Assembly (NCBI GenBank): GCA_947503035.1
Contig: CANNCD010000002.1
Coordinates: 186,001 to 250,000 of the forward strand
DNA: 64,000 bases
Origin: an uncultured Halocynthiibacter sp.
Lineage (GTDB): Bacteria; Pseudomonadota; Alphaproteobacteria; Rhodobacterales; Rhodobacteraceae
Reading direction: 5' to 3'
Under the pieces are notes generated by a model. The model did no database searches, was not told the origin of the DNA, and saw nothing but the letters and a program-made list of their open reading frames with translations. The position numbers and the translations under genes are program-made. The first letter of the stretch is position 1, and each line of letters starts with the position of its first letter. Below, in pieces: positions 1 through 8,512 of the stretch.

Positions 1-813
1 GCGCGTCGCACGCTTGGTGCGAAACTCAAATACGGTGCATTGCCGCGTGATGTGCATAAACGTCGCGATGCGGTTCTTGCCCTCACTGAGGCGCGCGAAC
101 ATCTGATCGATGGCGAAGAAGAGGCCGCGCGTGATCGCGCCATCGCCGCGAATCGTCAGTCGCCCCAGCTGATTCCGGCGGCCGTCCTTGCGGCCGAGGC
201 ATATGTCCACCGTGGCAAACCGCGCAACGCGTCCAATGTGATCAAGAAAATCTGGGCGACCCGTCCGCATCCTGATCTTGCGGCGGCGTTCGCCGCGATT
301 GCACCGGATGAAACACCAGAACAACGCATCAAACGGTTCCGTGTTCTGACCAAATCGAACCCAGACCACGCCGAATCGCGCTTGGTTATGGCCGAGCTGT
401 TTATCGCAGCAGAAGATTTCCCCGAGGCGCGTAAATCCCTCGGTGAACTTGCCGAAGTGAACCCGACTGCGCGTGCATTGGCGATTATGGCGGCTGTTGA
501 ACGCGGCGCTGGTGTCGATGACGCGGTTGTCCGTGGCTGGCTGACCAAGGCGGTTTCCGCATCGCGCGGCCCACAGTGGGTCTGTAACAGCTGTGATACG
601 GTTCATGATGAATGGCAGCCGCTTTGTGGTCACTGTCAGTCCTTTGATACCCTTGCGTGGGTTACCCCCAAAACAAGCGGTGTCGCGATGCCGGCTGGGA
701 CGGCCATGCTTCCGGTGATTGTTGGGGCCGATGACACGACAGATTCCGTGACCGAGGCCGAAGTCTTAGATGAACCAGAAACCGTCGATGTGACGCCTTC
801 GTCGGCCCCTTGA
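1..813 (+). CDS. hemY: HemY-family TPR protein, C-terminal part (5' end outside window)
   Basis: The frame is open from base 1, so the gene starts upstream and only about 270 residues of its C-terminal part are visible. They form a helical TPR-like array (alternating Ala/Leu-rich helices, with phrases such as PAAVLAAEAY and NPDHAESRLVMAELF) followed by a tail with two CxxC-like pairs (CNSC and CGHC). This matches the inner-membrane-anchored HemY of Alphaproteobacteria, which is linked to late heme biosynthesis; its precise role in the family is not settled. The N-terminal membrane helices expected for HemY would lie off the left edge. A TTG at 40 is an internal Leu codon and not the start. 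A strong terminator follows at 856. Identity rests on overall resemblance of the TPR region and tail, so it is probable and not certain. Confidence 0.75.
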   Translation, partial: ARRTLGAKLKYGALPRDVHKRRDAVLALTEAREHLIDGEEEAARDRAIAANRQSPQLIPAAVLAAEAYVHRGKPRNASNVIKKIWATRPHPDLAAAFAAIAPDETPEQRIKRFRVLTKSNPDHAESRLVMAELFIAAEDFPEARKSLGELAEVNPTARALAIMAAVERGAGVDDAVVRGWLTKAVSASRGPQWVCNSCDTVHDEWQPLCGHCQSFDTLAWVTPKTSGVAMPAGTAMLPVIVGADDTTDSVTEAEVLDEPETVDVTPSSAP

Positions 814-855
814 TATCCAAGGGAATCTAATGGAACCGTCGAAACGCGAATAATG

Positions 856-884
856 GGAGCACCGGTTTCGGTGCTCCTTTTTTG
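856..884 (+). terminator. Rho-independent terminator after hemY
   Basis: A perfect 9-bp stem (GGAGCACCG at 856-864 with CGGTGCTCC at 869-877) with a 4-base loop is followed by six T residues. It lies 43 bases after the hemY stop and separates hemY from the small gene at 1080. Confidence 0.9.
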
Positions 885-1079
885 TTCTGGCTGGGCGAGA
901 ATCCGCTTTGATTGCGACGAAACATCCGGATTTCTCGGTTTGCGGTGTGAAAAGTGCGGTTTTTTTGCATCTTTTCTGTGTCGCTGCGTTGAAAACCTTT
1001 TCACAAAACGCGGATTGTGTAGTATCGCGACTGTAAGTGGTGTCACGTGGCCCACACGAGTTTACTTGGAGATAACGAT

Positions 1080-1280
1080 ATGAAAAAGATTGCTTTGATC
1101 GCTGCTGCTGCTGCATTCGCGACTGCTACAACTGCTACTGCTGGTACATACGGCGAAGCTGCCCCAACATCTGAAGTTGATGCACCTGTGATTCTTCCAC
1201 CTGCTTCTTCCATCTCTGGCCCAGTTCTTGGCCTACTTTTGGTTGGTGCTGTTGTTGCTGCTGCTTCTGCAAGCAACTAA
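1080..1280 (+). CDS. Small alanine-rich exported/membrane protein (66 aa)
   Basis: The start is ATG at 1080, preceded by GGAG at 1068-1071 with 8 bases spacing; an in-frame ATG at 1047 has no comparable site. Residues 1-22 form a typical Sec signal peptide (MKKIALIAAAAAF, cleavage likely after TATAG or nearby). A short Pro/Glu/Asp segment and a C-terminal hydrophobic stretch (GPVLGLLLVGAVVAAA) ending in polar SASN follow. The protein probably sits in the inner membrane or envelope. Similar small proteins are common in Rhodobacterales and have no known function. Nearly all Ala codons are GCT, unlike the GCG/GCC used by its neighbours, a bias shared here with gltB and the HU gene and so suggestive of strong expression. 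It stands alone between two hairpin terminators. Confidence 0.75.
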   Translation: MKKIALIAAAAAFATATTATAGTYGEAAPTSEVDAPVILPPASSISGPVLGLLLVGAVVAAASASN

Positions 1281-1304
1281 GAATTTTCTCTGTTCCAGAG
1301 AACG

Positions 1305-1334
1305 AAAAGGCCGGCAATTTAGCCGGCCTTTTTT
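1305..1334 (+). terminator. Terminator after the small protein gene
   Basis: The stem AAGGCCGGC/GCCGGCCTT with a 6-base loop is flanked by A residues on the left and T residues on the right. It can therefore act in both directions, stopping the plus-strand small gene and, read on the minus strand, the yjbF end at 1351. Confidence 0.9.
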
Positions 1335-1350
1335 ATTGGATATGTGTTGT

Positions 1351-2019
1351 CTAACCGCGTACGTGGTTCACGATGACATAGCCGATGCCGCCGCTGACCC
1401 ATTGGCGTGATTGAAGGGTTTTTCCAGATCCATTGACCCAGAACGTGTTCTCGACCTCGAACGCGCCACTGACACAGCGTTCAACCATCTTTGTTGTGCC
1501 CACAAGCCCATTGAGCGTCTGAACGTTCTCGCGCCCTGCTGGCGTAACCGTACAGGGAATGACATTGCGATAGTTCGTGTCGCTCCCGTCATTGAAGTAC
1601 ATCTCGCGATTTTGCGTGCCGCTTTGACGTTTGGCCAATAGGGAAATGATCTCGGGGCTATCGTTCGCCATAAGGTCATGACCATAGCCGCGGGTCGCGA
1701 CGATCATACCGCCTTTGATTGATATCGTTTGACGTGCCCCGTTGATCCAGGTCTGTACGGGCCCATTGCGCCCAGCCTCAACAAACGGCAGAGCAACGCC
1801 CTGCGCTTCGATGGCGATGGCCGCTACGGGGCCCGATGTGGACTGGAGCGTTGCGATCAACGCCTCTTCTGGGGTTGGGCCGGTTTGGACCTCGCCGCGC
1901 GAAAATACAGCCTTGGTGATGGCTTTGACTTGGGACAGGCCCGCCTGTGCCTCAGGATCACTGCCACAGGCCGTGAGGCCGAGCGCGGCGATGCAGATGA
2001 GCGGTGTAAGTTTTTTCAT
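1351..2019 (-). CDS. yjbF: YjbF-family outer-membrane lipoprotein (polysaccharide locus)
   Basis: The 222-residue product begins MKKLTPLICIAALGLTACGSD, with a lipobox (LTAC) and lipidated Cys18. The rest resembles the YjbF/GfcB family of exopolysaccharide and group-4 capsule lipoproteins, with the typical phrases RNGPVQTWINGARQTIS and GGMIVATRGYGHDLM. I chose ATG at 2019 over ATG at 2025 because GGAG on the minus strand then sits six bases upstream; from 2025 it would abut the start codon. The gene follows yjbH with no gap and is the last gene of the minus-strand locus. In enterobacteria, yjbEFGH products are needed for an extracellular polysaccharide, but their biochemical role is unknown. 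It is probably co-transcribed with yjbH and the Wza-like gene. Confidence 0.85.
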   Translation of the reverse strand: MKKLTPLICIAALGLTACGSDPEAQAGLSQVKAITKAVFSRGEVQTGPTPEEALIATLQSTSGPVAAIAIEAQGVALPFVEAGRNGPVQTWINGARQTISIKGGMIVATRGYGHDLMANDSPEIISLLAKRQSGTQNREMYFNDGSDTNYRNVIPCTVTPAGRENVQTLNGLVGTTKMVERCVSGAFEVENTFWVNGSGKTLQSRQWVSGGIGYVIVNHVRG

Positions 2020-2021
2020 GA

Positions 2022-4121
2022 TCATCTCCAGAACCGACCCCAGCGTTCTTCAAGTTGCGGTGTATGGGTTTGGCGAACTTCGTCATAGAGGCGGCCGTCA
2101 ACAGACAGGCGGGCACCACCGTCACGAGCCAAAGACCGAAGATCGATATTTGAAGTCTTGCGCGTAGAGCCGCCTGATGCCCATTGGATCGGGACCGTCA
2201 TCGTGATCCCCTTATCAAAGGAGCCCTCGCCAAAATCATCCGCAGATACATCGGTGGCCGTTGCATAGAAACCGACCTTCCAACCGTTGCTGAACTCTCG
2301 GTTCAGGGAAATGGTCGCGCCATAGTCGCCCGCCAAATAGCGTCCAACATCAAGCTGGGCGTGGTAGCCGTTGTCGAACCGGTAATAGCCGGACACATGG
2401 CCCATCAAAATATCATAGTCTTGGAATCCAAGAAGTTGGTCATAATCGCGCTGCGCGACATAGTTAAGTTCCGCGCCAAGAGCGAGGCGACTGTCGACAG
2501 GTTTCCAAAGGACTTCGCCCGAGACACCGCCGAACATAGATTCAAGATAACCAGCTGTGACCCGTCCATAGAGGTTCGTCCCAAGCCGCGAGTAATGCGC
2601 CAGAGTGAGGCTCTCGAGGGCGCTTGCCCCCTGTTCGTCATAGAGGTTCACATCCGAACGGACATGCGGAAGGGTTGAGTTTGAATCACGCGTGCTACTG
2701 CTGAGATTGCCAATAAGTTTCTGCCGGACCGACCCGCTTAGGACGAGATTGGGCGAAAATTCGTAAGATGCCTTTAAGCGGACACCGAAATCGGCGCGGA
2801 CCGGGCTGTCTGGATCAAAGATGTTCACGCGGGCAAATGGCCCAAGATTCCACGTCAGCCGCGGGAAAAGATCGTCACTAGGACGAAGCGCAGACTGGCG
2901 CGTATTCACGGTTTCGCCGATCTGAGCGCGATCTTGGATCACGAATGACGGCGCGAATTCGAGCGCCTCAAGATCGGAACGTTTCACGGTCGTCGTCGAT
3001 GACGGCACACCGTGGGCGGTTAGGGTAATGTCAAACACCTCAACAGAGGCGGGCATAAGGCGCGACATCATACGTGCAGTCCGGCCAATGGCCTGAGGGT
3101 GCGCACCGTATTTGGTGTTGCTGATCCGAAGCTCTACGCGCGTCGGAGCCATCGACATCGCGTGGACCTCAATACCCTCTTTGGCCAGTTCAGCAGTGAT
3201 TTGCGCCTGAACGTCCTCATGGGCGGTGGTGTCTGTCACGAACCAATCCGTGGAATAGGTCTGCGGGCTGCTTGTGCGGCTTGGGCGCGGTCTGATCGAA
3301 AGGGGCGCCGGATCGAGACCAGATGTCGTCGCGGGCTCATTGATATTAAGGTCAAACGAGAACTTAAGCCCAACCTTATCGCCGTGAAGATAATAGGCGG
3401 ATACCGATTGACCCTTGCGATAGGCATAGTCGATACCGATGTTGATGGGCGTTTGCGTATCCAAAACCGTACCGTTCAGCGCGCTTTCATATTCATCTGG
3501 CGAATACTCAATCTTCGCCGTCAGCTTGTCCGTGGCTTTCCAGCTCACACCACCAAAGGGCGCGATGTTTCCGCTGAAAAGGTTTTCGAAGTTGACGTTC
3601 CCGCCGTTCCCGAAGTCAAAGTCGCGATACGTTCCGCCAAGTCGCCCCCAACCAAGGCCAAATGTTGCCTCGATGGTCGGCGTAACAGATTTGGTGGCAA
3701 CGATATATTCGGACGAATACACGCCGGTGCCGATGATATCACGCAGACCAATCGCCATGGACGGGCGGTATTTACCTTCGTCTGCGAACCGATAGTGGAC
3801 GTCGAACGAACGGTCGAAATAGTCGGTGCCGTCTGATTCCAGACCCTCAAGACGCGAATAGCGAAAGCTCCCTGTGAGGCGATCCGAAATCTGAAAGCTG
3901 AGCGTCGAGCGATTGAACGTATCAAAACGGGCATAGGTGCCAACGATGGTCGCATCGGGCAAAGACCGCGCGGTTGGCAAATCCACCAAGCCTGGCAAGC
4001 CATAAGTCGACGTCGACAGTGAGGTGTCGTTTGCCGACGTTGCCGTCCCCAAGAGCGTACTTGAAAGAAGGGTCGCAAGGCCGATAGAGCGGGTCATGAT
4101 GCTGCGCGCGGAGTGGGTCAC
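2022..4121 (-). CDS. yjbH: YjbH-domain outer-membrane beta-barrel protein
   Basis: The 699-residue product has an N-terminal signal peptide (GLATLLSSTLLGTATSAND), the typical opening TYGLPGLVDLPTARSLPD, and then long stretches of alternating aromatic/polar beta strands ending in Arg-Phe-Trp-Arg. This is the YjbH/GfcD family, a large predicted outer-membrane barrel encoded with YjbF in polysaccharide loci. The start may be Met1 or Met9; both precede the signal peptide. The stop overlaps the ATG at 2025 as ATGA, which implies translational coupling to yjbF. It lies 48 bases downstream of the Wza-like gene on the same strand. A role as a secretion or surface-anchoring barrel for the polysaccharide is inference from family and context. 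Confidence 0.85.
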   Translation of the reverse strand: MTHSARSIMTRSIGLATLLSSTLLGTATSANDTSLSTSTYGLPGLVDLPTARSLPDATIVGTYARFDTFNRSTLSFQISDRLTGSFRYSRLEGLESDGTDYFDRSFDVHYRFADEGKYRPSMAIGLRDIIGTGVYSSEYIVATKSVTPTIEATFGLGWGRLGGTYRDFDFGNGGNVNFENLFSGNIAPFGGVSWKATDKLTAKIEYSPDEYESALNGTVLDTQTPINIGIDYAYRKGQSVSAYYLHGDKVGLKFSFDLNINEPATTSGLDPAPLSIRPRPSRTSSPQTYSTDWFVTDTTAHEDVQAQITAELAKEGIEVHAMSMAPTRVELRISNTKYGAHPQAIGRTARMMSRLMPASVEVFDITLTAHGVPSSTTTVKRSDLEALEFAPSFVIQDRAQIGETVNTRQSALRPSDDLFPRLTWNLGPFARVNIFDPDSPVRADFGVRLKASYEFSPNLVLSGSVRQKLIGNLSSSTRDSNSTLPHVRSDVNLYDEQGASALESLTLAHYSRLGTNLYGRVTAGYLESMFGGVSGEVLWKPVDSRLALGAELNYVAQRDYDQLLGFQDYDILMGHVSGYYRFDNGYHAQLDVGRYLAGDYGATISLNREFSNGWKVGFYATATDVSADDFGEGSFDKGITMTVPIQWASGGSTRKTSNIDLRSLARDGGARLSVDGRLYDEVRQTHTPQLEERWGRFWR

Positions 4122-4169
4122 GGCGTATCCTTATTAATAAATGTATGCGGTCGAAACCGCATAGCATGT

Positions 4170-5252
4170 CTAGTTCGCGATGTTCTGAACAACCCCAACC
4201 GCCCCTAGAATGGTCTGGAGCGCGGTGAGGGGGGACTCGGTTACAACAACTGTATCTTCTGACTTGATCTCAAACGCGCCTGCGCTGAACAGGCCATCGG
4301 CGTTGGTCAAGTCGATGGAGAACACCGTGCGTTCGTGTTTCGGGCCTGCGATACCATCGCGGACTTGGTTCGCGTCATATTCACGAAGCACCAAAATTCC
4401 CTGAGGGTTGGCGCGGCTGTCTTGCAGTCCTCCGATCATCGACATCGCATCAAGCGCGGTGATCGTTTCCTTGTTAAAGGGAACGATCGTTTCGGTCTGA
4501 GACGCGCCAAGGGCACGGAAAAACCGGTCGTCGTCTTTGATGATGATTGTGTCGCCGCCACGAAGGATCGTATTCATCGACGGTGTTTCATGGATATTTT
4601 CAAGCGCAGTTTGGTGTGTTTTCCCGCCGCGCACCAGACGAACCTGAGGGTTGCTATCCGTGTTGGTCACGCCGCCTGACGCGCTTAGGGCGTTCAGGAC
4701 CGAAAAGTGCGGGTCGGTGATTTTATGAGAACCGGGATTGGCAACGGCGCCGGTGACATCCACAGCACTTCTGGTGCCGCCGGTAGATTCGACAATAACC
4801 TGCGCCGAGGGAATGACGCGTTCAATTTCAGTTTGGATGTGGCTTCTGGCGTGTTCGATGGACTTGTTCGCAACCGAAATGTGGCCCACGTAGGGGATGA
4901 ATATTTTTCCATCTGCGCCAACGGTAACGTTATCGAGCCGTGTGTTTTTTGTGGCTGGGGAGGTCAAAAGAGAGACATCGCTGTTGTCCCAAATCTGGAC
5001 CGAAAGAACATCATAGGGCGCGATGGTGACGACTGCGTTTTGATGCCGGTGAGATGGCCAGTCATAAGAGGACGTCTTGTCGCTCGGCCAGTTGGCATAG
5101 ATCGGCAGCTGTTCACGGGTCACAGAGTGGACGCTAAATTCTGCTGGTTCAGTGCCCGAGTTTGCCAGAATTTCAGATTGAAGTGCCGACCCGCGCGGCA
5201 GCGAACATGCCGACAGAAGAATGAAGATCAAAGACAGCGCGCGTGTGTTCAT
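4170..5252 (-). CDS. Wza-family polysaccharide export outer-membrane lipoprotein
   Basis: The 360-residue protein starts at ATG 5252, preceded by GGGGTCG; the frame extends further upstream but without a site. MNTRALSLIFILLSACSLPR carries a lipobox with Cys16. A polysaccharide-export domain starts near residue 77 (IAPYDVLSVQIWD), and two SLBB-like beta-grasp repeats follow (VDVTGAVANPGSHKI and a second one around NKETITALDAMSMIGG). The C-terminus is a short hydrophobic/amphipathic segment, as in Wza, where it builds the outer-membrane pore. It should form the export channel for the polysaccharide made with the epimerase and sugar transferase upstream. No Wzc-type co-polymerase or polymerase is encoded nearby. 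Confidence 0.88.
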   Translation of the reverse strand: MNTRALSLIFILLSACSLPRGSALQSEILANSGTEPAEFSVHSVTREQLPIYANWPSDKTSSYDWPSHRHQNAVVTIAPYDVLSVQIWDNSDVSLLTSPATKNTRLDNVTVGADGKIFIPYVGHISVANKSIEHARSHIQTEIERVIPSAQVIVESTGGTRSAVDVTGAVANPGSHKITDPHFSVLNALSASGGVTNTDSNPQVRLVRGGKTHQTALENIHETPSMNTILRGGDTIIIKDDDRFFRALGASQTETIVPFNKETITALDAMSMIGGLQDSRANPQGILVLREYDANQVRDGIAGPKHERTVFSIDLTNADGLFSAGAFEIKSEDTVVVTESPLTALQTILGAVGVVQNIAN

Positions 5253-5329
5253 ATCGACCCCAAGAGTCCAGTCAGTATACAAGTTGTTAATGTTTTGGCG
5301 CATCAAGCGCACGTAAACAACTTATTTCT

Positions 5330-6277
5330 TTACTTCTGGGCAGGATAGGCGGCAAGCGAGTCATAATTACTACGATACCATTCGAGCGTTGCGAGCACCC
5401 CTTCCTCAACGGAGGTTTGGGGGAGGAACCCCATGACATCGCGGATCTTTTGGGTATTCGATACGTTATGGCGAACCTCTGCCGGCAGGCCATCAACGTG
5501 AGAAACAGTTAGAGGCGCGCCCGGAAAGGCCCCTCGATAGATCTCTGCCAATTCGTTGATTGACGTCGCGATTTCAGTGCCAAGCTGAAACACGCCTGAG
5601 TGATCAGAGGTGATGAACGCCAAAATCGCCTCGCAGATATCTTCTGAAAAAATAAAATCGCGCGTCTGTTCCCCGTCACCTGTAATTCGCAGCGTCCCTG
5701 TGCCTAGAGCGGATTCACAAAACAAGCTGATGACATTTTTCGCGCGCGGACCGCGCGGCCCATATACGTTGGAAAACCTGAGCGATGCACAGGAAAAGCC
5801 GTAAGATCGAGAAAAGGAATCCAAAATGGCCTCGGCGGCAAGTTTAGAGGCGCCATACGGAGATTTCGGGTGTGCGGGGGTGGTTTCGTCGATTGGTCCA
5901 TCGAAATCGCCAACAATCGCGCCACCCGTAGAGGCAAATATTATCCGTGGTGAAAGATCGTTGCCGCGTAAAAATTCCATTAGCGTAAGGACTTTGGTCG
6001 CGTTGTTGTGGAATGTCTCGAGCGGCTGATCCACGGATTCTTGGACGGAAACGCTTGCTGCGAGATGAATGATCACATCAGCATCAAGATACGCTTCGAG
6101 TGCGACTGGGGACGCAAAACAGGCCGAGATGTGTTCATCGAAAATCTCAGTCTCACTTTGGGGTGGATTGGACAGCCAGTCGATGGAGGTGAGTTTCGCC
6201 TCTACTTCGCTCTTGCGGATAATGTGTGCAAGGTTTTGGCCGATCAGGCCAAGTGCACCAGTGATAACGATTTTCAT
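5330..6277 (-). CDS. NAD-dependent epimerase/dehydratase (extended SDR), nucleotide-sugar enzyme
   Basis: The 315-residue extended SDR has an N-terminal Rossmann motif GALGLIG (residues 7-13), a catalytic Ser/Thr at 116-117 (FASTGG) and the Tyr141-x3-Lys145 pair in YGASKLAAE. RFSNVYGPRG at the substrate-binding region is typical of UDP-glucose 4-epimerase and dTDP-glucose dehydratase relatives. It probably interconverts or modifies a nucleotide sugar that feeds the sugar transferase encoded just upstream on the same strand. The exact substrate cannot be read from the sequence. The gap to the Wza-like gene is 77 bases. Confidence 0.85.
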   Translation of the reverse strand: MKIVITGALGLIGQNLAHIIRKSEVEAKLTSIDWLSNPPQSETEIFDEHISACFASPVALEAYLDADVIIHLAASVSVQESVDQPLETFHNNATKVLTLMEFLRGNDLSPRIIFASTGGAIVGDFDGPIDETTPAHPKSPYGASKLAAEAILDSFSRSYGFSCASLRFSNVYGPRGPRAKNVISLFCESALGTGTLRITGDGEQTRDFIFSEDICEAILAFITSDHSGVFQLGTEIATSINELAEIYRGAFPGAPLTVSHVDGLPAEVRHNVSNTQKIRDVMGFLPQTSVEEGVLATLEWYRSNYDSLAAYPAQK

Positions 6278-6346
6278 AGTTCAACCTCAGAGAGAGTAAG
6301 TCGATAGTATCACTGGGTGCGGCAGTGTCCATACTGCATCGCGGAC

Positions 6347-7045
6347 CTACGCGCGTTTCGATTTCTGCTGAAGTCGCCGAACACGTTTTCCGGGAAGTGG
6401 CAGGAGTTTGGATGCTGTGAGGTAAAGAATATAAATGTCCAGAGGGACCGATTGATTGTTCTGATACAACATATCGAGCGATGCCTTGCGCGGAATTGAT
6501 CGCCGCACATAAATCTGGTCGGTCTCCATCGCGCTGGAAGATTCTCGCAAAATCATCTCTTCGTGCGAGTGGAACATCACAGAAGCGAGCCCAGTGATGC
6601 CAGGTTTGTTTTGCAGAACAGTCGCATAGATGTTGGGGAAGCGTTTGACGTATTCTGGGGCCGGTGGACGCGGACCGACAAAACTCATATCGCCCATAAG
6701 AACGTTGAACAGTTGCGGAAGTTCGTCGAGGCGGCTTCGACGAAGGACGTGCCCAAGAGGCGAAATACGGTCGGCCTTGTCCCCGCCAGATACGCCCGCA
6801 TTTTCGCTTTCGGGGACCGTCGACATCGTGCGAATTTTGTACAGATTGAATTCTCGGTTCAAGGTTTTCATACGTTTGTCGGAATAGATAAACGGGCGAC
6901 CCTGTTTTAGGACAACAATCACATATAGGACCGCCAAAAGCGGAAGTGCAATCACCAGCAGGATCAGCGCGAAAACGATATCGAACATTCGCTTGCTGCC
7001 GCGCGTTCGGCGCGTCTCGGGAGAAGTTGCTATGTAAGTCATCAC
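6347..7045 (-). CDS. Bacterial sugar transferase (initiating polyprenyl-phosphate glycosyl-1-phosphate transferase)
   Basis: The 232-residue protein has one hydrophobic helix (about residues 20-46, MFDIVFALILLVIALPLL) and then the catalytic domain of the WbaP/PglC/ExoY family. Family motifs visible are KRMFD before the helix, the KIRTM segment, RRSRLDELPQLFNVLMGDMSFVGPRP (split here: RRSRLDELPQLFNVL, then GDMSFVGPRP), and KPGITGLA. It should transfer a sugar-1-phosphate from a nucleotide sugar to undecaprenyl phosphate on the cytoplasmic face of the inner membrane, the first step of polysaccharide repeat assembly. It is the first gene of the minus-strand locus, and its promoter should lie in the 204-base divergent region before 7250. 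Met1 or Met2 may be the start. Confidence 0.9.
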   Translation of the reverse strand: MMTYIATSPETRRTRGSKRMFDIVFALILLVIALPLLAVLYVIVVLKQGRPFIYSDKRMKTLNREFNLYKIRTMSTVPESENAGVSGGDKADRISPLGHVLRRSRLDELPQLFNVLMGDMSFVGPRPPAPEYVKRFPNIYATVLQNKPGITGLASVMFHSHEEMILRESSSAMETDQIYVRRSIPRKASLDMLYQNNQSVPLDIYILYLTASKLLPLPGKRVRRLQQKSKRA

Positions 7046-7081
7046 TCTATTCCGTCAATCAGTCACTACTTTACGAACACG

Positions 7082-7101
7082 TAACAGTTTAATATCTGTT
7101 A
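7082..7101. promoter_or_regulatory. Possible operator: 6-bp inverted repeat in divergent region
   Basis: TAACAG and CTGTTA are separated by eight A/T-rich bases in the divergent region between the sugar transferase gene and the flavoprotein gene (7046-7249). The position suits a regulator of the polysaccharide locus, but six-base arms can arise by chance. The rest of this 204-base region shows no other structure I can support. Confidence 0.25.
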
Positions 7102-7249
7102 AATATCATCCCTTATAACCGCGAAAATGCTTCGATCAACTCCTGCAGGTGCAGAAATAGGGCGATATCCCGCTTAGTTTGTGTGCGTGCGATTGAACAT
7201 TAAGCGTTTGATCAGTTGAATGTAGTGGGAAAAAATCGCAAACAACATC

Positions 7250-8455
7250 ATGAAAAATCAATCTCAGTTTGATACGATTGTCCTTGGGGCAGGTGCTGCG
7301 GGCATGATGTGTGCAATTCATGCGGGCGGGCGCGTTGCTGTGCTCGATCATGCCAAATCTGCGGGCGATAAAATCCGCATTTCTGGCGGCGGGCGGTGTA
7401 ACTTTACCAACATTTATGCTGGGCCCCAAAATTTCATATCGCGCAATCCGCATTTCTGTAAATCTGCGTTAAAGCGTTACACGCAATGGGACTTTTTGGA
7501 TTTGGTTGTCAAACACGGTATCCCGTATCACGAAAAGACCCTTGGGCAGCAATTCTGCGATAACAGCGCAAAGGACATTATCAAGATGTTGCTCGACGAG
7601 ATGGCGGATGCCGGCGTTGATTTGCACCTTAAGACCGATATCCTTGGCATAACCCATGACGATGATCTGTACACTGTGTCGACATCCAAGGGCGCCATGC
7701 ACGCCCCCAATCTTGTGGTGGCGACGGGCGGTAAATCCATTCCCAAGATGGGTGCTACTGGAATTGGCTATAAGATCGCAGAACAATTTGGTCATTCCAT
7801 CATCGAAACCAAGCCAGGATTGGTGCCTCTTACCTTTGGCGACGATCTTAAGGCTCAGTTTTCGAGCATGGCGGGAATCGCCTCGGACGCGCAAGTCGCG
7901 ACTGCGGATACCACATTTGATGAGGCCGTATTGTTTACCCATCGGGGCTTGTCTGGGCCTGCGATCCTGCAGATCAGTTCATATTGGCGCGAAAGCACCC
8001 CGATCATTGTTGGCTTTGGCAGTCAATCCGACATTCTTGATACGTTGCGCGCCAAGCGTCAGGAAAACGGGCGGCGCGCCATTCATAACGTTATGGCGGA
8101 TATCATCCCCAAGGCGCTTGCGACGTATTTCTGTGATGCGGCGGGGCTTGCGGGGAATATCGCCGACCTGTCCGATAAGCGCCTGAACGAACTGGCGCAG
8201 GCGGTGACCCACTGGACCTTGGTTCCGACCGGCACCGAGGGGTATCGCACCGCCGAGGTGACGCTGGGCGGCGTGGATACCGATGGTCTAAGCAGCAAGA
8301 CAATGGAATCGAAGCATACACCAGGGCTCTATTTTATCGGCGAAGTCGTCGATGTGACGGGCTGGTTGGGCGGATACAACTTTCAATGGGCGTGGTCGTC
8401 CGGCTGGGCAGCGGGTACTGCTATCGCGCAAAATAGTTCACATTTGAAAGGTTAA
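7250..8455 (+). CDS. FAD-dependent oxidoreductase of the HI0933/YhiN (BaiN-like) family
   Basis: The 401-residue flavoprotein has an N-terminal dinucleotide motif GAGAAG (residues 14-19), the family signature DKIRISGGGRCNFTN, and a second FAD-contacting region GLYFIGEVVDVTGWLGGYNFQWAWSSG (motif parts GEVVDVTG and GGYNFQWAWSSG) at the C-terminus. These identify the HI0933/YhiN family of NAD(P)/FAD oxidoreductases. The physiological substrate is unknown for most members. The gene is transcribed away from the polysaccharide locus and stands alone ahead of motB. The start ATG at 7250 lies just before the typical DTIVLGAGAAG. Confidence 0.88.
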   Translation: MKNQSQFDTIVLGAGAAGMMCAIHAGGRVAVLDHAKSAGDKIRISGGGRCNFTNIYAGPQNFISRNPHFCKSALKRYTQWDFLDLVVKHGIPYHEKTLGQQFCDNSAKDIIKMLLDEMADAGVDLHLKTDILGITHDDDLYTVSTSKGAMHAPNLVVATGGKSIPKMGATGIGYKIAEQFGHSIIETKPGLVPLTFGDDLKAQFSSMAGIASDAQVATADTTFDEAVLFTHRGLSGPAILQISSYWRESTPIIVGFGSQSDILDTLRAKRQENGRRAIHNVMADIIPKALATYFCDAAGLAGNIADLSDKRLNELAQAVTHWTLVPTGTEGYRTAEVTLGGVDTDGLSSKTMESKHTPGLYFIGEVVDVTGWLGGYNFQWAWSSGWAAGTAIAQNSSHLKG

Positions 8456-8512
8456 ACCGGTGTTCATCCCTCTTTGATACTCATGGTCTTGGGTGAAATA
8501 TGAGGTGGTGAA

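Noticed and set aside
853-1083. Plus-strand frame through the region after hemY
   Set aside because: It would contain the hairpin terminator at 856-884 and has no ribosome site.
3099-3836. 245-codon plus-strand frame opposite yjbH
   Set aside because: The minus-strand YjbH reading has a signal peptide and family features; the plus frame has none.
7089-7102. Possible CtrA site (TTAA repeats)
   Set aside because: The two TTAA boxes are six bases apart, whereas the CtrA consensus needs seven.
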